Shown: in pieces, positions 17,091 through 24,801 of the stretch | Layout: each line of letters begins with the position of its first letter | Numbering within the stretch: position 1 is the first letter of the stretch | Origin: Flagellimonas lutimaris | GTDB lineage: Bacteria; Bacteroidota; Bacteroidia; Flavobacteriales; Flavobacteriaceae | Length of the DNA: 64,000 bases | Direction: 5' to 3' | Assembly (NCBI RefSeq): GCF_003581615.1 | Contig: NZ_QXFH01000069.1 | Coordinates: forward strand, 131,501-195,500 | The notes under the pieces: model-generated | The model's input: the letters and a program-made list of their open reading frames with translations, nothing else | Database searches by the model: none | What the model was told of the DNA's origin: nothing | Program-made: the position numbers and the translations under genes

Positions 17091-17098
17091 GCTATGGG

Positions 17099-17920
17099 TT
17101 AACGCCCCCCGTATTTTTGAAGGTCCAAAAGGCATTCGGAATCAAAATCAGGAATAGAAGCTAGGCCCTTGGAGGTATTTTTTTCCATCTGCTTTAAAAG
17201 AGAGGCTCCAAATTCCAGCTCTGAACGCATTAAGCAGCCATCCACATTACAATGGTTATTGCCTTCTTCATTGCCATCATCATTAATAATGGTTTCTTCG
17301 TGTTCGTTTACCGATTGGGTTGATAAGTTGACCAGTCCGAATAAATGACCAAATTCATGTAATAAAGTCGCGGTTTCAACATCGGCAATGGATACAGAAG
17401 AACTTCTATTGGCTATATCTTCTACTGTGGATTGGTATATAACCATGGAAGTATTACGGTAAACCGCTCCTAATGTCACAAGATTTTCATCACCTTGATC
17501 ACTTTCGGTAGGAGCATCAGCAAAATATATGTAGACAGCCATGGTATTGCCATCATTATATTGGGTCCGGTTCTCTTCTTCAAGATCTACAACTTCTTCC
17601 AATGTCAATGTTTCCTCAGAGGGTGAAGAAAGCGATGTGAATTTGAATTCCACATTTTCCTTATAGGTTCTTGCTAGTAAAAACTCCTCGAAATTGGAAA
17701 TGGCCTCAAAAGTTGGTTCAAAACCGGCAACATAGGCGATTTCTATCAAAAGGTTATCAAAATTATCATTGGATAATAGATCTCTGGCCGATGCGCCAGT
17801 AGTTAGAAGGTTTCCAGCTTTAAGGTTGGTATTGGAACCTGCAGATGTAATATCCGAATCCTTGGAACAGCTTAGTAAAATTCCAAAACAACATAAAGCA
17901 TAAAGAGCAATTTTTTTCAT
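17099..17920 (-). CDS. Metzincin-like zinc metalloprotease lipoprotein
   Basis: The 273-residue protein has a lipobox signal MKKIALYALCCFGILLSC (Cys18). Residues 188-198 read HEFGHLFGLVN, a HExxHxxG zinc motif with Asn in place of the usual third ligand His or Asp. A CLM sequence after CNVDG (about 232-240) is the Met-turn expected in metzincins. The N-terminal part is acidic and has no known domain. Relatives in Bacteroidota are exported predicted proteases. The Asn at the third-ligand position may weaken zinc binding, so activity is not certain. An upstream in-frame start adds ten residues but lacks the signal shape. Confidence 0.8.
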   Translation of the reverse strand: MKKIALYALCCFGILLSCSKDSDITSAGSNTNLKAGNLLTTGASARDLLSNDNFDNLLIEIAYVAGFEPTFEAISNFEEFLLARTYKENVEFKFTSLSSPSEETLTLEEVVDLEEENRTQYNDGNTMAVYIYFADAPTESDQGDENLVTLGAVYRNTSMVIYQSTVEDIANRSSSVSIADVETATLLHEFGHLFGLVNLSTQSVNEHEETIINDDGNEEGNNHCNVDGCLMRSELEFGASLLKQMEKNTSKGLASIPDFDSECLLDLQKYGGR

Positions 17921-17961
17921 AGCAATGTAATAAGTATTAGAACGTTCCACATCCGAAACTA

Positions 17962-18672
17962 TTATTCTTTTAACGTAAGCTTGGCTAAATAGTCGTAATG
18001 CTCACCCGATATTACACGTTCGCAATTAAAACCATTGGATTCGCAGGCGTTTTGCAAAGTGTTGAAATCTACATAAATCCAATCAAAAGGTTTGCTTTTT
18101 TTGCCTTTGTACTCCATGGTAAAAGCTACTTCGCCATAATAGGTTCCATCGTTTGGAATCCAGTATCCGCCATCTTCGTCTTGTTCAAACATATAGATGA
18201 TATCGCTGGAATCCAATAAAATTTGACCATTTGACTGCAATAATGAGGCCAAATGTTGTAAAAAACGACTTAAATTGTTCAGCTTTCCTGCTAATCCAAT
18301 TCCATTCATCAACAAAAGCAAGGTGTCGTATTTTTCTCCTGAGTAGTCCAAAATATCACTTAAAATGGTGGATTGCACTCCTCTTTTCTTACAAACGGCA
18401 ATACATCCTTCAGAATTATCCAAAGCCGTGACCTCAATCCCTTTTTTTTGAAGGTACAACGCATGACTTCCCGCTCCGGCACCAATATCCAATACTTTTC
18501 CACGCGCCAATTGGAGCGCTTTTTGTTCGATTATGGGCATTTCATCGAATCTTCGGAATAAATAGGGAATAGGGATAACATCTTCTTCATCTAAAGATGA
18601 ATAGGTTTTTATGTCCTCCGTATAGTGCCCTTTTTCGTAATCCAGTAGGGCCGTTCCAAAAACATCTGCCAT
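17962..18672 (-). CDS. Class I SAM-dependent methyltransferase
   Basis: The 236-residue cytoplasmic protein has a Rossmann motif I VLDIGAGAGSHALYLQKKG (about 60-78), a motif II acidic residue in VTALDNSEG and a motif IV region YDTLLLLMNGIGLAG. The substrate is not indicated. The enzyme faces the YkgJ-type gene divergently and is 41 bp upstream of the metzincin gene on the same strand, a possible cotranscript. Confidence 0.88.
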   Translation of the reverse strand: MADVFGTALLDYEKGHYTEDIKTYSSLDEEDVIPIPYLFRRFDEMPIIEQKALQLARGKVLDIGAGAGSHALYLQKKGIEVTALDNSEGCIAVCKKRGVQSTILSDILDYSGEKYDTLLLLMNGIGLAGKLNNLSRFLQHLASLLQSNGQILLDSSDIIYMFEQDEDGGYWIPNDGTYYGEVAFTMEYKGKKSKPFDWIYVDFNTLQNACESNGFNCERVISGEHYDYLAKLTLKE

Positions 18673-18712
18673 CGTTTAGGGTTGTTTCTGCAAAGGTGGG
18701 ACTTTAATTGCA

Positions 18713-18739
18713 TTGAAAGGTTTAAAATGGATAAGTTTG
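18713..18739 (+). promoter_or_regulatory. Promoter of the YkgJ-type gene (possible leaderless)
   Basis: A TTG at 18713-18715 is 16 bp before TAAGTTTG (18732-18739), a perfect Bacteroidota -7 box. The box ends 4 bp before the start codon at 18744, so the transcript probably begins at the ATG. Confidence 0.5.
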
Positions 18740-18743
18740 TGCT

Positions 18744-19238
18744 ATGGATGAAATACTCAGGGATTTACCACAAAAGGCCAGGGAGAAACATTCCGAGAAC
18801 AAAAAGTTTTTTGCCAAGTTAAAAAAGCGTCCGCCCAAAGACCTTGACTACTCTATGCAAGAATTGCACGAGGCCGAGTTTGAACGAACCGACTGCCTAA
18901 CCTGTGCCAATTGTTGTAAAACCACGGGTCCGTTGTTCACCAATGCAGATATTCAAAGGATTGCCAAATTTTTTAGAATGAAACCCTCCCAATTTATTGA
19001 TGAATATTTAAGGATGGATGAAGAAAACGATTATGTGCTAAAATCAGTTCCTTGCACCTTTTTAGGGGATGATAATTATTGTTCCATTTATGATGTCCGG
19101 CCAAAAGCCTGTCGTGAGTTTCCCCATACGGACCGAAAAAAGTTCCAACAGATTACCAACCTTACCTTGAAGAATGTGGCTATTTGTCCTGCGGCATTTA
19201 ATATTGTGGAAGAAATGAAAAAAGCCATCAAATTTTAA
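18744..19238 (+). CDS. YkgJ-family cysteine-cluster protein
   Basis: The 164-residue protein has the family pattern of cysteines: CLTCANCCKTTGP at about 53-65, CTFLGDDNYCSIYDVRPKACREFPHT at about 107-132, and CPAAF near the end. The clustered Cys are thought to bind iron-sulfur or zinc. The family is often annotated as Fe-S cluster binding, but no reaction is established. The region before the first Cys is Lys-rich and helical. Confidence 0.88.
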   Translation: MDEILRDLPQKAREKHSENKKFFAKLKKRPPKDLDYSMQELHEAEFERTDCLTCANCCKTTGPLFTNADIQRIAKFFRMKPSQFIDEYLRMDEENDYVLKSVPCTFLGDDNYCSIYDVRPKACREFPHTDRKKFQQITNLTLKNVAICPAAFNIVEEMKKAIKF

Positions 19239-19246
19239 TGATTTGC

Positions 19247-19254
19247 TATATTTG
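19247..19254 (+). promoter_or_regulatory. -7 box of the sterol-desaturase-like gene (possible leaderless)
   Basis: TATATTTG matches TAnnTTTG and ends 5 bp before the ATG at 19260. It would serve a transcript starting at the ATG, although read-through from the preceding gene is also possible. Confidence 0.4.
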
Positions 19255-19259
19255 AGGGA

Positions 19260-20090
19260 ATGGAACAACTAATTTCATATTTCGAGACCATTCCTTCGTT
19301 GCACCGAAGTCTAATTTTGGTGGGAGGAATCACTTTTTTTTGGATTTTGGAAGGTATGGTACCCTTATTCAAAGTACCGTACAAAAAATGGAGACATTCC
19401 ATTCCCAATTTCTTTTTAACATTGACAACGATCATTGTAAATTTTCCATTAGCCTTTTTACTGCTTAAATCTTCCGATTGGGCCGTGGAAAACCAATTTG
19501 GTATAATTAACTGGTTGCCCGAAATGCCTTTATGGCTTTATGTTGTTCTTGGTGTAATGTTGTTGGATTTGATTGGAGCCTACGCGGCCCATTGGGTAGA
19601 ACATAAGGTTAAGCCCCTTTGGATGGTTCATTTGGTGCACCATTCCGATCATAATGTGGATACTACCACTGCAAATAGGCACCATCCTTTGGAGAGTTTA
19701 ATCAGATATGCGTTCACTTTGGCAGGTGTCGTTATTGTTGGTGCACCCATTGGAATGATCATGTTGTATCAAAGCTTGTCCGTGGTCTTCTCACAGTTCA
19801 ATCACGCCAATATTCGATTGCCGAAGAAAGTTGACAATGCCATTAGCTGGTTCATAGTAAGTCCGGATATGCACAAAGTGCACCATCATTATCAATTGCC
19901 CTATACCGATTCCAACTACGGAAATATTTTCTCCATTTGGGACAGATTATTCGGTACCTATATGTCCATGGACCCCAAAGATATTGTGTATGGGGTGGAT
20001 ACATTTCCCGATGAAAAGGAGAACAGCAGCATTAAAGGACTACTAAAACAACCTTTCCACAAATATCGCAGGCCTACAACTGAGGGTTAA
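19260..20090 (+). CDS. Sterol desaturase / fatty-acid hydroxylase superfamily membrane protein
   Basis: The 276-residue integral membrane di-iron protein has the histidine boxes HxxxH (111-115, HWVEH), HxxHH (124-128, HLVHH), NRHHPLE (140-146) and a late HKVHHH (about 205-210). Four hydrophobic segments (about 15-35, 50-70, 90-110, 150-175) surround them. Such enzymes hydroxylate or desaturate sterols, carotenoids or fatty acids with O2. The substrate here is unknown; candidates are membrane lipids. It lies 21 bp after the YkgJ-type gene. Confidence 0.9.
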   Translation: MEQLISYFETIPSLHRSLILVGGITFFWILEGMVPLFKVPYKKWRHSIPNFFLTLTTIIVNFPLAFLLLKSSDWAVENQFGIINWLPEMPLWLYVVLGVMLLDLIGAYAAHWVEHKVKPLWMVHLVHHSDHNVDTTTANRHHPLESLIRYAFTLAGVVIVGAPIGMIMLYQSLSVVFSQFNHANIRLPKKVDNAISWFIVSPDMHKVHHHYQLPYTDSNYGNIFSIWDRLFGTYMSMDPKDIVYGVDTFPDEKENSSIKGLLKQPFHKYRRPTTEG

Positions 20091-20144
20091 GCGGTCATTT
20101 GGAATTGAGATAATGCGCATCGATTGAAAAACCTCCATTTTTCA

Positions 20145-20174
20145 AGAGATTTCGACTGGGCTCCATGTGACATT
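20145..20174 (-). repeat. Degenerate inverted copy of the REP-like repeat
   Basis: Read on the minus strand, the region gives TGTCACATGGAGC, then CAGTCGA and AATCTCT, matching the repeat at 1301-1330 with several substitutions. It lies in the gap between the convergent sterol-desaturase and NamZ genes. A second partial motif, GTCATTT, is 50 bp to the left. Confidence 0.4.
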
Positions 20175-20180
20175 CCTTAA

Positions 20181-21404
20181 TCAATCATAAATCAAATACT
20201 TCGCCCGTATTTTTTTAAAGCTTTCCAGGCCATCTTGCCAAGTAGCTTTAATTTCTTCATTGGTCATACCCTCTTCAATTTGTTTTTGAAGTAGGGGAGT
20301 GCCCGCATGTTTGGTAAAGCCACTCGTCAAAAAGAATTTGGACTTGTCCAAAGTGTTCTTATAGGCATCTATCACCCATTGCATGGTCACCTCGTTCATT
20401 CTTGGGGTTTTAGACAGGTCACGGCCATAGCAGGTTTTGCCCTCTTCTTTTGGGTATTTGGAACCGAAGTTAGGTTGGGGCATGTAGCTAAAATCATATT
20501 CGGTGCTATCCATAAAGGATGCCCCGTAGCGTTGAAACTGAAACTCAGTGCCACGTCCAGCATTCACATTAGTGCCTTCAAACAATCCCAAGCTAGGGTA
20601 AAGGGTGATGGATGTGTCGTTGGGCAAGTTTGGAGAGGGGCGGATCGGTAAATGATATTCAGAATCGTGGGTATAGTTTTCTAACTCTATTACGGTTAAA
20701 TCAGCTTTGTTGCTATTTTCCAACCATCCCTCGCCATTTAACATTTTGGCATATTCACCCATGGTCATGCCATAAACAAGAGGAATCGTGTTCATGCCCA
20801 AATAACTGGTGTGATCTTCCATCATGGTGGGGCCATCCACATAATGTCCGTTGGGATTGGGTCTGTCCAAAACAATTATCGGCGTATTGTTTTCGGCACA
20901 AGCTTCCATTACCAATTGTAAGGAAGCAATAAACGTGTAGAATCGAACTCCCACATCCTGAATATCAAAAACAATAACATCCAATCCACTAAGTTGTTCT
21001 TTGGAAGGTTTTCTGTTCTTGCCGTAAAGTGAAATAATCGGCAGACCTGTTTGAGTGTCCACTCCATCTTTTACGTGCTCCCCAGCATCTGCTGTACCTC
21101 GAAACCCATGTTCTGGAGCAAATACTTGCTTTACATCCATGTTTTCAGAAAGTAAGGAGTCTACTAAATGGGTATGCCCTTTTTCGTTGAAAACAACACT
21201 GGTGGGATTGGCCACTACGCCCACTTTTTTTCCTTTTAAAAGGGGAAGATATCTTTCAGTTCGATTTGCTGCCACTTTAATGGGAGCAGGTGAATCGGTT
21301 TGAGCCTCTGAAGCAGAAATAGTTTCTTTTTGCTGTCCCTTGCAAGAGGAAAACACCAAAAACAACAATAAAACTGTACTTTTGAATCTAGATAAAATGG
21401 GCAT
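20181..21404 (-). CDS. namZ: Exo-beta-N-acetylmuramidase NamZ-like (DUF1343) lipoprotein
   Basis: DUF1343 proteins related to NamZ of Bacillus subtilis remove MurNAc from the non-reducing end of peptidoglycan fragments. The 407-residue product has a lipobox signal SSC (Cys21, LVFSSCKGQ). Family motifs include GKKVGVVANPTSV, FAPEHGFRG, DVIVFDIQDVGVRFYTF, VLDRPNPNG and GRGTEFQFQRYGASF. The gene starts 3 bp from the TTG start of the divergent ABC permease. No MurQ or other muropeptide genes are adjacent. Confidence 0.92.
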   Translation of the reverse strand: MPILSRFKSTVLLLFLVFSSCKGQQKETISASEAQTDSPAPIKVAANRTERYLPLLKGKKVGVVANPTSVVFNEKGHTHLVDSLLSENMDVKQVFAPEHGFRGTADAGEHVKDGVDTQTGLPIISLYGKNRKPSKEQLSGLDVIVFDIQDVGVRFYTFIASLQLVMEACAENNTPIIVLDRPNPNGHYVDGPTMMEDHTSYLGMNTIPLVYGMTMGEYAKMLNGEGWLENSNKADLTVIELENYTHDSEYHLPIRPSPNLPNDTSITLYPSLGLFEGTNVNAGRGTEFQFQRYGASFMDSTEYDFSYMPQPNFGSKYPKEEGKTCYGRDLSKTPRMNEVTMQWVIDAYKNTLDKSKFFLTSGFTKHAGTPLLQKQIEEGMTNEEIKATWQDGLESFKKIRAKYLIYD

Positions 21405-21407
21405 TCG

Positions 21408-22649
21408 TTGAATTTAGAATTATTTATTGCCAAACGCCTTGTTACAGGGAAGGAACATAAAATTAGTATTTCCGCCCCGATAATAAAAATTGCCATTGCT
21501 GCGATTGCAATCGGTGTGGTGATGATGCTCATTGCCATTGCCACCGGCGTGGGTCTTAAAAACAAGATTCGCGAAAAAGTAGCTGCATTTAACGGCCATA
21601 TCCAAATTTCCAATTTTGATAATAATAACTCCGAGGTTTCCTTGATGCCGGTTTCCATAAATCAGGATTTTTATCCCGATTTTAAGAATGTAGAGGGAGT
21701 GAGGCATGTTCAGGCTGTGGCTACCAAAGGAGGGATTATCCGTACAGCCGATACTTTTGAGGGAATGCTGGCCAAAGGAGTGGGCACCGATTACGATTGG
21801 AGCACTTTTGAGGAATATCTTGTTGACGGAAGGTTACCCGATTACAGTGGAAAACTGAACGAAGAGGTGTTGGTTTCCAGTTTAATGGCCAATAGGCTGC
21901 AGTTAAAGGTCGGCGATACATTCTTTTCCTTTTTCCTTCGGGATGGGGATGCTTCCAAACCACCCAATAATCGTAGGTTCGAAATTGTAGGTGTTTATGA
22001 TAGCGGTTTTGAAGAGTTTGATGAAACCTACGTCCTTGTAGATATTCGACATATCCAACGCATGAACAAATGGGAGGAAAACCAAATCGGGAACTTCGAG
22101 GTTTTTCTGGATGACTTTGACCAGCTTGATGAAAAGAGCAATGAGATATATAATAAGACGCTGTCTAATTTGGATACGCAGAATATCAAAAGTAAATACT
22201 TCCGCATTTTTGAATGGATAGGTCTTTTTGATTTTAATATTGCATTGATCATTGGTATTATGGTCATCGTGGGAGGTATCAATATGATTACCGCATTGTT
22301 GGTTTTGATTTTGGAACGTACACAAATGATAGGCATATTAAAAGCCTTGGGTTCTGCCAATTGGAGTATTCGAAAAGTCTTTTTGTACAATGCAGCTTAT
22401 TTGATTGCCATCGGACTTTTTTGGGGCAATCTAATTGGTCTTGGAATCATATTTCTTCAGGATAAATATCGAATGTTCAAGTTTCCGAATCCAGAGGAGT
22501 ATTATATTGACTACATTCCGGTACACATGGATTTGCCGACCATCTTACTTTTAAATTTAGGGGTTATGTTCCTTTGTTTGTTGATGCTTTTGGTGCCGTC
22601 ATACATCATAACCAAAATTACTCCGGTAAAGGCTATCCAATTCGAGTAG
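21408..22649 (+). CDS. ABC transporter permease, LolC/E (FtsX) family
   Basis: The 413-residue inner-membrane subunit probably moves lipoproteins or a lipid from the inner membrane, as LolC/E do. It has one membrane helix near 22-44, a large periplasmic domain at about 50-270 and three C-terminal helices (about 272-300, 325-345, 375-405) forming an FtsX domain. The start is TTG: a stop codon lies a few codons upstream, no ATG intervenes, and the N-terminus MNLELFIAKRL is typical of the family. The partner ATPase is not in the neighbourhood. Confidence 0.9.
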   Translation: MNLELFIAKRLVTGKEHKISISAPIIKIAIAAIAIGVVMMLIAIATGVGLKNKIREKVAAFNGHIQISNFDNNNSEVSLMPVSINQDFYPDFKNVEGVRHVQAVATKGGIIRTADTFEGMLAKGVGTDYDWSTFEEYLVDGRLPDYSGKLNEEVLVSSLMANRLQLKVGDTFFSFFLRDGDASKPPNNRRFEIVGVYDSGFEEFDETYVLVDIRHIQRMNKWEENQIGNFEVFLDDFDQLDEKSNEIYNKTLSNLDTQNIKSKYFRIFEWIGLFDFNIALIIGIMVIVGGINMITALLVLILERTQMIGILKALGSANWSIRKVFLYNAAYLIAIGLFWGNLIGLGIIFLQDKYRMFKFPNPEEYYIDYIPVHMDLPTILLLNLGVMFLCLLMLLVPSYIITKITPVKAIQFE

Positions 22650-22670
22650 ATCTTGCTGGTCGTACTGGGT

Positions 22671-22691
22671 TTATCAATCTAAAATTGATAA
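22671..22691. promoter_or_regulatory. 21-bp palindrome upstream of the M20 peptidase gene
   Basis: Perfect 8-bp arms TTATCAAT and ATTGATAA flank a CTAAA centre, 23 bp before the peptidase start. The arms lack a T-run, so this is more like an operator than a terminator. No cognate regulator is identified. Confidence 0.4.
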
Positions 22692-22714
22692 CTTGGGGCA
22701 CAAAATGACCCACC

Positions 22715-24013
22715 ATGAATTTTAAACAATACTCAACCTTAGTTGCTTTAATTCTTACTGCATCTATATCCGCACAGAAACTTTCACGAACCGAAAAAAA
22801 GATTGTTTCCAGCATTGAAAAAAACAATGACGAAGCCATCGGTTTTTTGGAAAAGGTGGTGAACATTAACAGCGGAACCCTTAATGCAGAAGGCGTTAAA
22901 AAAGTGGGGATGGTTTTTAAAGATGCCTTTGATAATATTGGTTTTGAAACCACCTGGATAGAAATGCCCGAGGAAATGAACCGTTCCGGTCATCTATTTG
23001 CAGAGACTTCTGGAACAAAAGGAAAAAAGCTGTTGCTCATTGGTCATTTGGATACCGTTTTTGAAGAGGACAGCCCTTTTCAAACTTTTGAAATGGTAAA
23101 CGATAGCATCGCACATGCCCCAGGAGGTAACGATATGAAAGGTGGTGATGTAATTGTGCTATATGCCCTTAAAGCATTATCCGATAATGGCCTGTTGGAC
23201 GATGCACAGATTATTGTGGCATTTACCGGTGATGAAGAAAGTACGGGCAAACCTTTGTCCATAAGCAGAAAGGATTTGATTGATGCTGCCAAACGAAGTG
23301 ATATTGCCCTAGGTTTTGAAACTTCCACAGGTTTTAATTATGCCACTGTTGCCAGAAGGGGTGCTTCTGGATGGGCAGTTGAAGTTGAGGGAAAACGTGC
23401 TCATTCCTCTGGAATTTTTAGTGAAGGAACCGGTGCAGGGGCTATTTTTGAGATGTCCCGAATTCTTCATGAGTTTTATACCGATGTTAAAGGAGAAGAT
23501 TTATTGACCTTCAACCCTGGTGTTTTGCTTGGAGGCACTTTTGTAAATTATGATGAGTTGACCAGCAAAGGAGATGCTTTCGGAAAAACCAATGTTGTTG
23601 CCCAAAAAGCGGTGGTCAAAGGTGGGCTTCGATTTATATCCGAAGAGCAAAAAGAACGGGCCAGAACCAAAATGAGGAAAATTGTTGCCAACAATCTACC
23701 TAAAACTTCAGCAACTGTAAGTTTTACGGATAGCTACCCGGCCATGCAGCCTACCGAGGGCAACCTTGAATTATTGAGTACTTTGAATGAGGTAAGTTTG
23801 GATTTGAAACAGGGCGAGGTTTTGGCCTATGACCCGGGAAGAAGAGGTGCTGCCGATGTTTCCTTTGTTGCCCAATATGTAGATGGATTGGACGGATTGG
23901 GCACTATGGGTTCCAATGCCCATACGCCACAAGAAACTGTCAACCTGAATACCATTGAAGAATTGACCAAGCGTACGGCGATCTTGATTTACCGATTGAT
24001 AAACACAAAATAA
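22715..24013 (+). CDS. Exported M20-family metallopeptidase (glutamate carboxypeptidase-like)
   Basis: The 432-residue periplasmic zinc peptidase starts with a signal peptide ending near residue 20 (ISAQ). The two-metal site has His111 and Asp113 in GHLDTVF, Asp140 in GGNDMKGGD, the catalytic Glu174-Glu175 in GDEESTG, and a late His in SNAHTPQE. Family members of the ArgE/CPG2 type cut terminal glutamate or other amino acids from peptides. Its stop overlaps the start of the next gene in TAATG, so the two are translationally linked. Confidence 0.92.
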   Translation: MNFKQYSTLVALILTASISAQKLSRTEKKIVSSIEKNNDEAIGFLEKVVNINSGTLNAEGVKKVGMVFKDAFDNIGFETTWIEMPEEMNRSGHLFAETSGTKGKKLLLIGHLDTVFEEDSPFQTFEMVNDSIAHAPGGNDMKGGDVIVLYALKALSDNGLLDDAQIIVAFTGDEESTGKPLSISRKDLIDAAKRSDIALGFETSTGFNYATVARRGASGWAVEVEGKRAHSSGIFSEGTGAGAIFEMSRILHEFYTDVKGEDLLTFNPGVLLGGTFVNYDELTSKGDAFGKTNVVAQKAVVKGGLRFISEEQKERARTKMRKIVANNLPKTSATVSFTDSYPAMQPTEGNLELLSTLNEVSLDLKQGEVLAYDPGRRGAADVSFVAQYVDGLDGLGTMGSNAHTPQETVNLNTIEELTKRTAILIYRLINTK

Positions 24014-24789
24014 TGGTTGAACTTAAAAGTAAAAATACCAAAGTAGGGATTGATGCAGGCGAATTAGTGAGCTTTGTGGTCAATGGTCATGAATTTATCC
24101 ATCAAAAAGGAAGTCCGGGATGGGGAAGTGCCGATACGGAAATGTTTCCCATTATTGGGCCGGTCAATGAGGCTGGGTTTAGGGTTAAAACCCCAAAAGG
24201 AGATGCTGTACAAGATCAGCACGGACATTTGCGCCAAATGGAATATCAGTTGGAATCTCAAACCGATACTTCTGCAATTTTTGCAAAGCAATACCGATCA
24301 GGAGCTGAAATTATCAATTCAAAATTCCCGGAAAAATCTACTGAAGAAGCACTTACATGGCCTTATGATTTTAGGTTTGAAAAATCCTTTTTGCTCAAGG
24401 AAGGTGCTTTGGAAATTAATTTTAAAATCACTGGTGAACAAGGAATGCCATTTATGTTGGGATATCACCCCGCATTTAAATTGCAGTCAAAATCACCAAT
24501 AATTGTGACTAAGGACAAAAAGATTACTCTGGATGAGGTTTTGGCCGTTGGGAGTCGCGCCTTTCAAGTAGCAGATTGTACTTCCGTCACATTAAAGGAT
24601 GAAAGAGAAATCACCATAGAGACCGAAGGATTTGGAAATTTTATGTGCTGGACCGAGGTGAGGAACATGGTCTGTATCGAACCAATTTCGTTTTATCCTT
24701 ATGCCGTGAGGCAAAAGGATTTGCATCAAGGATTTCAGCAATTGGATAGATCGGCACAATTTAAAGTAATCTTGAAGCCGGAAGCATAA
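24013..24789 (+). CDS. Aldose 1-epimerase-like protein
   Basis: The 258-residue cytoplasmic protein has a galactose-mutarotase fold of the YeaD/YihR type: an early FIHQKG, DQHGHLRQMEYQLE with the catalytic His, GYHPAFKL and IEPISFYPY at the end. It probably converts alpha and beta anomers of an unidentified sugar or sugar phosphate. It starts by a one-base overlap with the M20 peptidase gene, an unexpected pairing with peptide turnover. Confidence 0.82.
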   Translation: MVELKSKNTKVGIDAGELVSFVVNGHEFIHQKGSPGWGSADTEMFPIIGPVNEAGFRVKTPKGDAVQDQHGHLRQMEYQLESQTDTSAIFAKQYRSGAEIINSKFPEKSTEEALTWPYDFRFEKSFLLKEGALEINFKITGEQGMPFMLGYHPAFKLQSKSPIIVTKDKKITLDEVLAVGSRAFQVADCTSVTLKDEREITIETEGFGNFMCWTEVRNMVCIEPISFYPYAVRQKDLHQGFQQLDRSAQFKVILKPEA

Positions 24790-24801
24790 CTTTGCCCTAA
24801 T

